Below, one piece after another: positions 1 through 13,600 of a DNA stretch of 62,242 bases. Position 1 is the first letter of the stretch, and every line of letters begins with the position of its first letter. Source of the stretch: Parachlorella kessleri (taxonomy: Eukaryota; Chlorophyta; Trebouxiophyceae; Chlorellales; Chlorellaceae); assembly GCA_001598975.1 (NCBI GenBank), contig BBXU01001514.1, positions 1-62,242 on the forward strand, given 5' to 3'. The position numbers were made by a program, and so were the translations under genes. The notes beneath the pieces are model-generated. The model was given only the letters and a program-made list of their open reading frames with translations, did no database searches and was not told the DNA's origin.

Positions 1-177
1 AACAATCACTGCCAGACTTCAGCTTGATACACCTCCAGGGCACTCCCCTTACTGTGCACGCCTTATGCCACACTACATCCTCAGGATGTGCCTGACCACA
101 GTCCCCTGGCTGCACAAAACAAGGCACACACCCCTGCTGCACATAACGACACCCGCCCGCCCGGCCCGCCCGCCCAC

Positions 178-1119
178 CTGCCACTGAGGAGGTGACCACC
201 ACCCGGCGGATGCCCTCCTTGTGCCGCACCACGCTGCCCATCAGGTTGGTGGTGCCCTTGAGGGCGGGGTCTATCAGCTGGGCCTGGGGGTCCGCGGCCT
301 CAATGAAGAAGGGGGAAGCCAGGTGGAAGACATACCTGCAGCCCCGCACAGCCGCGTCAAAGCTGCCTTCCTGCAGGAGGTCCGCCTGGAAGAGCTTGAG
401 GTTGCCTGCAGGGCCAGGGCACGGCACTGGGTGACCGCTTGGTGGGCAGTGGTGATAGGGGCAGGGCATGCATGCCTGACATGCAGGTCCTACAGGAGGT
501 GTTGCTGTTGCAAGGGTGCTGGAGTCATGTGGTGCGTCCCCACCTTCACTAGCTTCAGTTGTTTTAGGGTATGCAATGCGTCCAATTGCAGTCTGTCGAC
601 GGCACAGCCTCCGTGGACGATAAGTTCAAAGCGAGGCAGCATCAACTTTTTATGGAGGCAGCAACAACTGTGCTGATCAGATTATCAGTCCTGAACACCA
701 GGTGCGGCCAGAGTTGGAAGATCACATTCCCCAGTCTCATACCTGGCAGGGCCTCCCCCAACGCAAGCAGTGGGGCGCTGCGTGCCGCGTCATCTGGGTT
801 GCGCATGGTGGCATGCACATTGTAGCCCTTCTCGAGCAGCTGCTTGATCAGCTGCAGCACATAATCGGTCAAAGGGTGATACTAGTGCGGGTGGACCAGC
901 AGTGAGGTTGCTGGGCACTACACAGCAAGCCACAAAATAGCAAGGCATCAACAGTGCTTTGAGCAGGCCTATTTAGAACTCCTAGGCTTCCATGTCACTG
1001 CTGGGCTATGCGATGCCTTATTGGCCCCTTGCATGCAGTCTAAACCATTCCTGTGTCGTTCTACAAACCTCGGTAGCAATGAAGCCTGTGGCGCCAGTGA
1101 CGCAGGCAGTGTACGCCAT
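178..1119 (-). CDS. NADPH-dependent reductase, dihydroflavonol-4-reductase/cinnamoyl-CoA reductase-like (extended SDR), 3' part outside window
   Basis: Three exons are visible on the minus strand: 1119-1069, 851-743 and 405-178. They join in phase across GT-AG introns. The protein starts with a Rossmann strand and the NADPH-binding motif TGATGFIA at residues 8-15. An Arg follows strand 2 in MRNPDD, which in this family selects NADPH over NADH. The third exon encodes VFHLASPF and then VVVTSSVA, the strand that carries the catalytic Ser in dihydroflavonol and cinnamoyl-CoA reductases. The YxxxK motif and substrate pocket lie beyond the left edge, so the substrate cannot be named. The start at 1119 is chosen because the Rossmann fold begins immediately after it. 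The gene is divergent from the SMCHD1-like gene. Assignment to the extended SDR family is firm; the exact enzyme is not. Confidence 0.85.
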
Positions 1120-1614
1120 GGAGCTGCAGATCAGAAGCCTGCGAACGCTAGCACGTCTTGGATTGGAAGGTGGAGCCTTCAACTGCTGCAAGGGCACTCG
1201 GAAAGATCCACCAGTACCAGGCCCTATCCTTGGCTTGGACAACATAGACACATGCACAGCGGTTTTTGGGCAGTGAGGCAATTCTCCAGGCTTCTCTAGC
1301 TTGTCAAGGTGGGTATCACCCTGGATCCATGCTTCGCATCTTGCTACGATGCAAACTAGTATTTCCTTGCTGCAGTCCGTAGCCCGTGAGGTCGCAAGGC
1401 ATATATACTTGGCAGCTTCGTAACACGCACGGTGTTGTAAGAGTAGACCAAAAAGACTGCATCAGGTTTTCTGCACTTGTACTGTTTCAAGCCAACAAGC
1501 CCGAATGTTGTCTTCATCAGACATACAATACTGCAGCTTAGAGACCGACACCTTGATCTCTTAGCTCAGCATGGAAGTACAGGAGACCAACAAGGAGCAG
1601 TAGCAGACAAAACC
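1120..1614. promoter_or_regulatory. Divergent intergenic region between the reductase and the SMCHD1-like gene
   Basis: About 495 bases separate the two proposed start codons, so this stretch must hold both promoters and 5' untranslated regions. A short AT-rich TATA-like element (catatata) lies near 1398-1406. Nothing else is recognised. If the SMCHD1-like gene has an additional 5' coding exon it would lie here; an in-frame ATG at 1477 leaves that open. Confidence 0.4.
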
Positions 1615-4600
1615 ATGCAGCAGGGAGTGGTCAAGGTGCTCTGCCCCTCGGGGGCTAAGGGACGCGAGGCCGTCCTGCCGCTGCCCTTCCTGGATGTTGC
1701 CGCGCTGCGACAGCTGGTGCAGCAGCAGTTTGGAGACGCCCTGCCTGCCCAGGTGCGAGTGGCGGCCTAAGTATTGGCTACGTTTGGAGAAGGCAAGGAG
1801 CCTGCCTTAGCAAAGTCACACGAGAGAGGATGGTAATTGTTTACGCGTCTCCTGCAGTTTATCCTGACTGACCTGACCAAGGACTTTGTCAGCGATGAGG
1901 ATGTGGCCCAGTTAAAAGATGGAGCCACACTGGTGGTGGTATCCGCCAAGGACAGGGCCCTGGCAGGCCCTGCCCGTGAACGCATCAGCTTCCAGCCACA
2001 CCCCAAGACGATGACCATGTCAGGCGACTATGAATATTACTGGTGTTCCAGGGTGGGTTGCTGTGTGGGCTCCTGCTTGGCTTGCTGACAGCACATTGCC
2101 TCCCTTGCATGCATCTTGCACGCAACGTCATATGCAGTTGCTAGAGGCTAAGGCTCTTCGAACCCTGCTGTAAGTGACCTTTCAATGATGACCCCCAGGG
2201 CCGGCACCCCTTCGTCTACGCCTTGGCAGAGTTCATAGACAACTCGCTGCACGCTACTCGCAAAAACGCGCCCAAGCCCCGCAGCATTGACATATCCCTG
2301 GTGTTGACCGGCAACAACCCCAGCACAGCGCGGGGCCTGGTGTGCATTGCCGACAACGGCTGTGGCATGAGCAAGCAGGAGCTAAATGAGTGGGTGAGGT
2401 GCTGTCAGTGCATAATCTGACTCTCTGCTGGGCATGTTGCGCGGCAGACTTAGAGGAGGTGGAGGACCTAAGCAAGGATACAGAGTTATCATTACCCTAG
2501 TGCAGCATGTAGCATTTTGTGCTTATTGACTGTTGTTTGCCTGGCTTACTCGTCTAGGCTCTAGCTGGCTGAAGCACTGCTGCGTTGCCACAACATTACC
2601 ATGGTAGGCAGGTGCTTGCCCCCGGTTGCGCATGCAGTGGCTCCAGTGCTCCTAGGCTGCTACGCCTGCCTGCAGGCAGTGATGAACTACAGCATGGAGG
2701 AGCGGGGTAAGGCGCCTCAGGAGCCGGAGGTTCAAGGGCGGGGCGGTGGTACCGCCGGGGGTGCAGGCCGCTTCCTGACAGGGGACCTCTCCTACTTTGG
2801 GGTGCGTGGGAAACCTTGGCAGCCGAGCAGTGCAGCTTTGGCTGGGGCAATGAGATTTGGGCAAGTCAATGATAAGCTGGTCGACTACTTGGAGGGAAAG
2901 GGAAGGGTCAACCCAACTGAGCTGACTGTAGGCGGTGTGCGTTCAGAAGATATGCTGCTGTGGAGTACCAGCATCTGAGCTGATATCAGCAACGGCAGCG
3001 AGACATCTTCCAAACGCTATGTCGAATTGGCCTGGTAGAATAGCAGTTGTTTCCCATGTCCGATGGCAGTGAAACCAATGTACCCGAGCTGTTAGCTGCT
3101 TCATGATGTCACAGGTGGGATCCAAAAATGCGGCATTCTTCATGGGATCCACCGTCAAGTTGGTCACCAAGCGAGCCGAGGGCGCGTACGTTCACGAGCT
3201 CACGCTGGCGGCAGACGCACTGGAGGAGCGCTACAAGAACCAGCAGGTGCTTTCCAGCAGCGGCTCGTCACATATTCTCGGTGGAGAAGCGGCTCCTGCG
3301 TGATTGCTGTTGTGAATTTAAGAATCATCTAACTTAATTAATTAAGTTAATTAATTAATCTTTAACAAGTTGAAGATTCTTAACTTAACTTAACTTAAGT
3401 TAAGAATCATTCAACTTGTGCGAATCTGAGAATCATTTAACTTGTGCGATTGCCTGACGTTGGTGCGTTATTCAGCATGCAAGCATAGGACGTGTGCCTG
3501 CAGGCTGTGTATGAGGAGGACATGGTGCACCGCAACCCTGGGGATGCGTCAACGCTGGCAGACATAGAGCAGCCCTTTGGCGTCACTAGGGCATGGGTGC
3601 AGGGCGAGGCTAGCGCCCCAACAGCAGGTAACTGGACGCCCACTTGGACTGCCTGAGCTTTGGCATAGACGGACCGGGCACAGCTGCAGGCACTCCAGAC
3701 CTGCATTGTAACAGAGGGGCTTTTGGCGGTGTAAAGGCAGCGTTAGTTCCTCTTGTAGTCAGCTTTATTGATCGCTGACCCCTAGCTCTTGCTGGTTCCT
3801 GTGCCAGGGCAAGAGAGCTTCACTCGGGTGCTGGTTGGCGACCTCAAGCCCGAGGTGTTGGCCCTGCTGCTGGAGGACACTGCTGGCGACCAGATCTGCC
3901 AGGTGAGGCTGCTGTTACCCATGAATGCATTGGCAGTCCAGGACGCCATATTGCACCAGAGCAAACTGCCTGCCCTGACGATGGCAAGCCATTGGCTTCC
4001 CCTGATGTAGGGCAACACCTCTTATCAAGAACAGATACTGCAAAGAACAGGCTGAAGAACGTCTGGCCAAATAGCTGTTGCAGCCCCAACTGGGTTAAGC
4101 TGTTATGGTGGGCCTGCCTTCCTGCTGCGTTCAGGAGCTGGCCCACCTGTACCACTATTACCTGCATGGAGAGGGCGGGAATAGGCAGGCTGGGCCGCTG
4201 GAGGGGCGGCTGCCCAACGGCGAGCCCTTCCCCGAGATCACCCTGAGGCAGCTAGTGGACGCGCGGGAGGTTTGGAGTCGCAAGCTCGCAGAGGTGAGGG
4301 GATGGTGGGCTGCCATGGTGTGCTTTATAGATGGGTGAGGTGTGTAGAACGTGGGCAGCTGGGCGAGATTATCTCCGGCCAGCTCTTCCAGCAGGAGGGG
4401 GAGGCAACATGGCTCCAGCTGTGGATACAGGTGAGCAGGGTGGCTTGGACTCGTGGTGAAGCTCAGGCGGCAGCCTGCCGCGGCCTGCTTCCTGTGCCCA
4501 GCCTTGGCAGTGCCGCTCGCCTGCAGCTCATCAGAATTAAGTCGCTTTCTGTAGGTGGATGATGACCTGGAGACCCGCTACCTCCGGGCGCAGAAGGCGG

Positions 4601-7600
4601 AGCTCAGCTTCTCCCTGGATGTGCCTGGCAAGGTGAGCTGTTGATGCATGCATGAGTCTTTGGTTATCTCCTATCCGGCCGCTCCACACGTCTCTTTATG
4701 CTGTGGGTGATGCTTAGCACCACTGTTTGGGCAGCAATGCCGCTTCCTTGCTTGCGTGTGCCCCAGGGCAAGCCCCTCGCTGCTTTCCCAGCATCTCTCA
4801 CCGCCTCGCAGGGCACGGTGTGTGGCGTGCTGCACTACTTCCCCTATGAGAACGACCGGGAGACGATGCCTCTGGAGGCACCCGCGGCAGCAGGGGCAGC
4901 TTCTGGGCCCTTCCCCAGCCCGCCCCCGCGAGGGGCCCTGACACAGGCAGGACCTTCGCAGGTGTGGTCACTTGGACTGTCCTTGCAGGTCACATGCCAT
5001 ACCCTCCCTGGCACGAGCTTGCTCTGATTGACGGCTGGGTTACGCACGCTTGGGCAACTGCCTGCGGGCTCATGTTGGGGGATGGTGCAGCTGGGAATGA
5101 TGACGACATGCGGCAGAACTGTTGGCCGGCTGTGACAGCCACAGCGCTGGGTTGCTTGCTGCAGATGCCCCGAGCCACGCAGCGCATGACCCAGCAGCCC
5201 AAGGGAGGCAATGCTGGTCGGGAGGGAGCAGGCGACTCTGATGCGGATGACGAACCAGGTCTGCAACTCTCCTGAACCCTACACAGCCCCCTGACAGGAC
5301 CTCCAAGCTTGCCGGAAGCTGGCATGCAAGATATAACCAGCCTAAGTGCGGATAGCCCACGTCATGGTGCCAGGTGTTCTATTGCTTGCAGAGGTGGACC
5401 CTTGGCAGGCGCCCATCTTCGAGGCCTTCTGGCAGGGGCGACTCATCCCAGGAGCCCGTATCGAGACCCTGCCGTTCATGGAGGCGGTGCGGCAGAAGCG
5501 CAATGCCCAAACAAAGGTAAATATTGGGGTTGCTATTCTAGTGCAGTGGCTGGCACAGCGCATTGTTATCAATGGAAGGGAGGCTTTGCTGCAGCTTTAG
5601 ACACGCTCTTGGCCAGCCATGTTCTGACAATTTGAGTGGGGCTTATAACTTCGTGTGGGGGGGAGCGGGCTAGCAATTAGTGAGCATGTTGTGCAGGACC
5701 TGGTGCCAGACGAGGCGTTCCGTCGCCTGCGTGGTGCCCTCTTCTTCGGCCCAGCCTTCCGTGTGACCCGCAACAAACTGCTGTTCAGGGACAACTTGCA
5801 AGAGCTGCTTGCCACAGCAGTGCCAGGTGTGCCTGCTGAAGGCCAAGCTTGAAGGGCAGCAAGTGGACTGCAGGGGTTCTGACCACATTGTCCGCTATGT
5901 AAATGACAACCTAACACATTCTTCATTCTATGAGGTATCGGGCGTGTGAACACGGGATTTGAAAGAGCAGTCCAGCTGCCTCCGCCCAGCAAGGTGTGTA
6001 AGCATACCTACTACATGCGCAAACGGTATGCTGCCCCAGGTGATCGGAGCTTGGAGCGCAAATTCAGGGAGTGGCTGGGTCGCTGCCATGCCACGCTGGA
6101 CAAGACCATCCGCTTTGAGGCGGTGGCGGACTCGCGCACCCAGGTGGGAAATAGCCTGCAAGTGTATGTGTCAGCACAGGGCTGGGACTAGCCTGTGCTC
6201 AGGCCAAGGAACAACATGCATGGACGGCCAGTGCTGAATCTGACAATCTCAATGCCACTACCATGCTCAATGGCAAATGTCTGGACAGCTAGCTATGCCT
6301 AACTGCTAGCCCTGGTTTCGGCTAATCCAGTGACAGTTGGGGGACACCCAAGCTCCACATGCAAACTGTCAGGACCGCACTGTTGTTGCTCATTGCCAAC
6401 GCGCGCAGGCCACTTTCCGGGCAAAGCTCGGTGAGGGTACCAGCGCCTTTGAGCGCATCACTGATGGCACGCGGACAATTGCCAAGGGCAGCGTGGTTCG
6501 CATCAATGTGAAGCCCTTGCTGGTTGGCAGGGTCCTGGCCTTCACAATACCCCAGGTGCGCGTGCTAGGCAGGGCAGTCAGACGAGGCTCCAACATTGGG
6601 TCAGCCCCGCGCGCAGCTCATTTCCCTCAATGCGAGATCTACGTGGGTCCGCCTGCCACTTACAAACTGTACTAATTGCCCGTCCGTGGCAGAGCCAGGC
6701 CTCGCAATGTGGCAATTTCTATCAACAGGCCATGTACACCACCTGTGCATAGCCGTTGGCCTGTGCAAAAGTAAGCTCATCTTTCGGCCTGGTGCCCCTG
6801 ACATATGTACATGCAGGTTGTAAAGGATGAGGGGTGCTACCCGGGGGGCCGTGTGCATGTGGAGCTGCTGCCGCCGGAGGTGCATGGGCCAGGCTGCCGG
6901 CGGGACTTCAGCCTGAGGCGCATCGACGGCGGGCCCCTGGAGGAGAAGGAGCTGGCGGAGGTTGTGAACAAGGAGCTGCTCAAGGTGGGAGCGCAAAGCG
7001 CGTGTGGTGCTCTGAGTAAGTTGTTGCCTCTCCTGGAGTAGGAGCCCCACCTCCATGCACATGGCAACTTGTAAGGCACACACTACACTATCGACCAGCA
7101 GAGGACAGGAGGCCTGGGTGCGAGCAGCCGCCAGATCCATTACTGCAACAGGACTGTTTTGTGAACCAGGGACAGCTGGGGTGACATGGAGCTTACCACA
7201 TCAACTTTCTACATCAGCATGTAGGGAGTCTCAGTTTCAATATAAATACTACGTAATCGTTAGGCCAGCCACCAGGTAACAAAAAAATGCCCCTTTGTCC
7301 ACCCGCTCAGCGCACCCTCCATATTGCCCCCTGTAGGTACCCAGCTGTGTGCGCCTGGTGGAGCCGCTGCAGCTGGCAACAGGCAAGACTTTGGAGCTGT
7401 CCGCAGGCGACGCCCTGCCTGAGACCACCATCTCTGTGCTCAATGGGGCAGGGCAGAAGATGACACGAGGCCAGTTTGCGGGCGAGCGGGCGGCCGTGGT
7501 GGTCACTCAGCGACTGTGGCGCCTGCCAGATGGTGAGCTGAGCTGGCTGCCAGGGCTTGCCTAAATAGTTGGAGTATGTTCTATGGGGTCGTGCGTCTGG

Positions 7601-10600
7601 AGCTTCAGCGATGGCGGCAGAACGGGAGGCAGCCTGGTGCATGAAGGCATCATGCTCGCCTTGCTCAAACACCAGTGCTCAAGGCAGTGAACGTCCTCGT
7701 AAGCAATTCATGAACAGCTATAACGACACTTGGAGAGATGTCGCTCATGCAGGCAGCCCAGATGCAGAGTTTGTACCCCTGGTAGCAGCTGGCATCAAGT
7801 CCAACGACCCAACAGATGAGGAGGTAGCCGCTGCAAGGCCTAATAAGAAAGCCCGGAAGGGCCGCAAGTTCAAGGCAGCGCAGGAAGCCACCGAGGCAGA
7901 AGCAAGAGCAGCAGCAGCAGCAGCCGGCGGCCAGGATGAGAATGTAGACCCTGGAGGAAACAGTGGCACAAGGAAGCCGGGTGCGCAAGCCCTCCCTTGG
8001 TCGTCCTTGCCTAGTTTTGTTGATATGCAGGTCTAGCTTTGCTCGCTGCTGAAAACTGCTGCCAGCCTAGCCACCAAGCTACCAGACATGACACGACATT
8101 GACAAGGAGGGGCCCCTGCTGCAGGCGGGCAGGAGCTGGTGCTATGTGTAACGAACAAGTCTCCCAGCAAGGCCCAGTGCTTCCAGTTCGCCCAGGTCGT
8201 GGGTGGCTTGCAGCGGGCAGGGCAGTACGTGCTGGAGTACTGTGTCGCTCCAGCCCCGCCAGGGCAGGTATGCAGAGACATTGCAGGGCATGGAGGCTTG
8301 AAGGTGATTGGTGTAGTGCCCACAATGATGTTAGGTGAAAAACGCTGCTGTTTGGGTGGAGGGGAAGGGAGGGGTTCCCATCGTATGCATGCTGGGAACA
8401 GGGTTGGGCTTCACAGGCCCCAGGAAGGTGCTGCTTGTGCCTCGCAATGTGACTGTGTCAGAATGCCTTGTCTCAGTCCAGGCTTCCTCCTCCTTGCAGG
8501 ACCATATCGTAAACTAGGGTGTCTCTGTGCTCAAGCTGTTCTCCTGCGCTGCAGGAGCCACTGTCGCTGCTTGTGCGCCTGTTTGTGAAGCCTGGCCCCC
8601 CGGTTAGCCTGAGCATCAGCGGCGAAGGCAAAGCCGTGGCAGCTCTCAAAGAGTTTGCCCTGGGTGAGGCATGGCCAAGGCTCTGCCTCCAGTTGTGCCC
8701 GCCCTGTTGTAGCCTCCGCTGCATCTGCTGCAACAGCTAGGGAGTGCAAGCTAGGAGTAATCAACCACCTGTCTGTTAAAAGCTGGATTTGCAACTTGCC
8801 AGGCGAGGAGCTGCCGCCGCTCAAGCTGACTTTCAAAGACGCCCTTGGCAACCCAGTCGTCTTTGCGAGCACCGAGGAGGAGGACGCAGCCGCCTCCCCA
8901 GCCGTCTCCATCTACGCTGCTACCCTTGGAGATGCCGGCCAGCTGGTGCCTTGCTCTGACCTGGAAGTCACCGCCCAGCAGGGGGTGGAGGGCAGCTCCA
9001 TCGTGCTCAGCGGCATCCAGGTCGCTGGCACAGAGGAGGCCCGGCAGGCTAGGCAAGGTGAGGCTTATGGTAGTCGGAGTATGACCACCAGCGCATGGCC
9101 ATCTAGGAGAACCTTTTTACATTTCACTTCGCTGGGGCGCGAATGGCAAGGCATCCTGTACAGTCATTGATTCAGCAGTAATATGATGTGTATGTGCTCG
9201 GCTCATGCAGGGCTGCAAATCTTCTCCGGCACTCCGTGTGCCACCCGGTCAACAGCCCCTGCAGCTCAGTTGCCTCCTTCCCAGCAGGCTGTGCCTACTG
9301 GGCAGGTCTTGCTATGCTTGAAAGCCAACAGGGAGCAGGCACGTGGCATTCACATGTACGGCATGCAGTTTGATGAGGCTTTGGTAGCAATGCCCTCCCC
9401 ACTCTCCTTGCCACTTGGTTTCCAAGTTTGGGCCAGACATAATGGAGCCCTCGGTCTGTTTAGGAAATGACATCGGCGGCTCAGGACCTGTCACATGCGC
9501 AAAAGGTGCACAATGCCAACAAGCATGTGGTGGGAAACCTAGACCTTAGCTTCAAGCCAAGGTGCCACGCTCACCCTCCAGCGGGCTCGAGACCACACTG
9601 GCTGCTGCAGGGCGGTGAGGAGGGGTGGGAGCCCAAGACGCTGGCCATCAGGCTCAGGCCCGGCGCTCCCCGGGCCCTGCAGCTGCTGCCGGGGCACCCC
9701 TGGGACCAAGGTGACACGGCTGTGGAGGATGCTCCCCTGGCAGCACTGACGCTGCAGAGCGCGCAGGAGCTGCCCAGCTTTCAGGTGAGAAGGCAAGGAC
9801 GTAGTGTTTGGTAGAGAGAGGGGGGAGGTTGGTGCTTGTCAGCGGCCCAGATACTTGCCCGTGACTTGCGTAGACCACAAAACTTCTTCCGCAAGCCCTC
9901 CCTGCTCTATCTTCGAGCTAAATAAAATCATACCTATTGACTGCCCCATCGCCCGCAGGTGGCAGCATATGACAGCTGGGGCAATCCCACTGCACCGACA
10001 GAAGCCCTTAACTTCTCCCTCCTTGCCAAGTGTCCGCTGGTCGCTCCAGCTGCCATGGAGTTCCCTTTCAATGATCTAGGCATTGCCTCGGTACAAGGTA
10101 AGCCGGCTGCCACAGCGTTGCTCCTATGAGCGTTCTTACAGGCCGAGCCCAAGCCTACCCCCTAGTAGACAACCGCGGTGCTCCTGTGGCACCTGCTTGC
10201 CAACCCACATGCTCACCTGCTCACTCATGCGCCTGTGGGGCATTTCGTGCAAAGCATCAATGAACCTGGATTTGTTCCTGACCTTGGGCACCTGCTTCTC
10301 TACTTGCAGGCCTGACAGCTCAGCAGGCAGGGGTCAGGAAGCCCCTCAAGCTTGCCTTGCGGTGCACCCCTGACAACCCCTCAATGGAAGCAGCGGTGGC
10401 AGCAGCCAAGCCAGTGCAGGAGCTTAGGTATGCGACCGGAAAACATATGGAAGTTTTGAGGGAGTCATTCCAATCGGCCCTCCGCCAGGGCGCCTGTCAC
10501 AGGGAACTCTTCAATTACGAGATCATCACAGCAGCACTTTGAGCTCTCCCTGCACAAACTCTGTGCAGGCTCCCACTAGAGGTGGAGGCGTGCGCCCTCC

Positions 10601-13600
10601 CGGCAGCCATCCAGCTGCTGTGGAATGACGAGCCCTTGCCGCTGAGGGAGGTGCCCGGGGAGGAGGGGCCCATGATGGTTGCCTGCATTTCAGGTGAAGC
10701 TGTCTCTTCGACGCAGCAGCATTGGAGTTGCCGGGAGCACCATTTAAGGGATGTGCGTCTCCAAGGGTTCAGCACGACTGCTGCAATACACGTTAACAGG
10801 TCCACAGCTCGCCAGCGACCTTTTGTACTAGTAGTCCTTGGCCATGCACGCCATATGTTTCCCGATGACCAGCAGGCTGTCTTGCATGCAAGCTGTGCAG
10901 GCGTGGTGGCGGGGACCCAGGTGCAGGGGCTGCGCATGCAGCTGGTGGATGAGAGTGGGGCCCCAGCCAGGCAAGCGGTGGCAGGCAAGCTCACCGCCTC
11001 CTGGAAGAAGGGCTGCAAGAAGGTCGCCTGGGATGGGCAGCCGGTCAAGCTGCCCTCCCTGCCGGTGAGCCAGGGCGGCCTTGGGGCCGTGAGGTACAGG
11101 GAGGGCGCAGTATGCTTTGCATGAGGAAAGGCACAAGTGTAAGCCGGCAAGGCAAGGCCGCCGACTGGCTCGTGGCCAGTCGCAAGTGAGGGCTGCCGTG
11201 TGTGGCCAGGGGCCGACGTCAACTTGCGCCACAGCCCCAGACTTCCTTCCTCACAAGTTGTAGCAGGGAGCGCCAACCGCCACAATCAGGAGTACCCTTC
11301 TTGGCCTCTCGATTAGCGGCCCCGTCGCCCATGCCCCGTGTTGCAGGTGCCTCAGTCGCTGCTGGAGCAGGAATTCCACTGGCTGCAGTTCACGGGGGAT
11401 TCCCACCCGCTCACCCTGGACCTCAGCCTGGAAGTTCGGCCCGAGGCCGCAGCACCCAAGTCCTGGAAGGGCGCCATCGACAGCAGCGGCCAGGTACACA
11501 CCCTGCTCTGTTTGAGAAGTTGGGGGAGATTTCTTGATATTTGAGATTAGGGACTAAGCACTGCTGGCGCTCGTGCATCGTACCTCCCTTGGTGTAGCAG
11601 GTTGTTGCACCGGGCGTGATGCACATCAGTGAAACCTGCATCCCACGGTGGTTTGCTGCCTATCTGTTTGCTCCTAATGGGCTGTTCACACATTGGTGAT
11701 GGTACTCTGCTGCAGGAGCCCAGCCAGGGAGATGGCAGGGAGCCGGTGCGGTGTGGGGAGCCCTTCCTGCTGCGGGTCGAGGCGGTGGATGAGTATGGGA
11801 ACAAGTGAGTGGGAGGTGGGCTTCACGGAGGATGCTTGCTGGCAGCCTGCATGTGGCATAAGTCAGGGGCATGGGGTCTGTGATTGGGAGTATGGTGGCT
11901 GGGTGGTGGACCTGCCCAGTGGTCATGCTTCTGGCCCTGGGCCCACCACAGCTGAGGTGGGATGGGTGGACGACAAATTCCTTGTTACATGTGTTGCTTG
12001 CGCCTCACTGGTGTACACATGAATGCCAGCATGTGGGACCTGGGCCCCCATGTGCTACTCCATGGTGTATTGCCGTTGGTGCCTCCCGCTTGGTGCACAG
12101 CACTTGCTGCCACATTGCAAAAGGGAAGGGCTCGGAAACTGTATTGAAACCATAGGACGGTGTAAACGCCTGTACTCTCATCTTGGGCTCGTAGCTCAGT
12201 GGTAGCAGCGCCCGCTTCGCATGCGGGAGGTCGGGGGTTCGATTCCTCCTGGGTCCAGATGATTTTTTGTTTTTTTACAGTTCTCTTCGAGCCCCTCACA
12301 CTTTACTCGTGAGCCCCAATAGTTTTGCCTTATTCCCCTCCTTCTCCCTGGTGCTTCCTATTTTGTCATTGCAGGTGCCCAGGCGGTGCCCAGCAGCTCA
12401 TACCGCCTCCAATCGTGTCAGTGTTAGCCGCCGGAACTCTGGAATACAATGAGCAGGAGTGGGAGCAAGGCTGGGCCACACAGGTAAGGGCAGCCGTCTG
12501 CTGGACTACTGTCCATCACACTGTGCGGTCTTTTGGGTATGCTTCTCAGTTCTCCAGCAAGGTCTAAGTCTACCTTGCTCGGCCGCCGCATTACTTCGAT
12601 ATAATTCTTCTTTGCAACTCCCATTCTTTCTGGGGTGCTTACATCATCAGCGCCTCTGCTTCGATGGCAGGGAGGCGAGGAGGTGTACACAGTCCGCATG
12701 CGGCTAGCAGGGCAGCTAGGGGAGTTTGACGTGCACATCTGCGACGCTGGCGGCGAGGGCGGCGCCTCACTGTTGGACGCTGACGACCTGCACCTGCAGC
12801 TGGTGGCGGGTGAATAGAGCAGCACTAGGAGCACATAAAAGTTGTTAATGATTGTCAAGGGCCGATTCATCCCACTGTCGCCATAATGAAATGTACTGCA
12901 AAGCAGTTCCATCTCCTTGCCAACGAAGTTGCTCCATGGAAGCGTGCGACAACAGTGTTGGTGCGCAGGCTGCATGTGCCGCTGTGCATGCTGGCCATCT
13001 GAAATCTGCATTTTGCAACCAAGCTCTTAGCTGCATGGTGCTCTCAGGCCCTCCCGCGAGCCTGTGCATCGACGGTGCGGGTGCCGAGCCTCAGGAGTGC
13101 GGCATGCGTGCTGTGCTGCATCAGCTGTGCATCAGGGTCTGCGACCTGGCTGGCAACCCAACTACCAGCAGCTCTTCATTTGAGGTGCGGAGCACCCTGC
13201 TCTTCTGGCAGCAGGAGTAGCAGCGCAGAAAATGCGACAGTGCAAGCCGAGTCATTATCAGAACCAGTCATAATGCCACATTGTTCAAGGTTGTTTTGTA
13301 TCTGCCGTCCAACCCAATACTGCCATGTGTAGGTATCCCTGAGCAACAGCGCGCTCTCAGTGGACGGCAGCGGCGCTGCGGCCTCAGTCGCCGTGCCTGG
13401 CGGCAACAAGGTCAAGCTCAAGGGCGGGGTGGCTGTCTTCAAGGAGGTTCGGGTGGTGGCGGACCATCCTGGCACTTATGCTCTGAGGGTGCAAGGGGCC
13501 AGCCGAAAGGTGCGTCCCACCTGTGGTTTTTGGCCTGCAAGGGGTTCATTACCCACATCACCGCTGGCAGCCTGCAAGCAGGCTATGCTTGCAGTTTTAT

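Noticed and set aside
10515..11285. Minus-strand frame of 256 codons
   Set aside because: It overlaps exons and introns of the SMCHD1-like gene and has no recognisable domain.
11985..12299. Minus-strand frame containing ESNPRPPACEAGAATTELRA
   Set aside because: This peptide is the antisense translation of the tRNA-Ala gene, a common false protein in databases.
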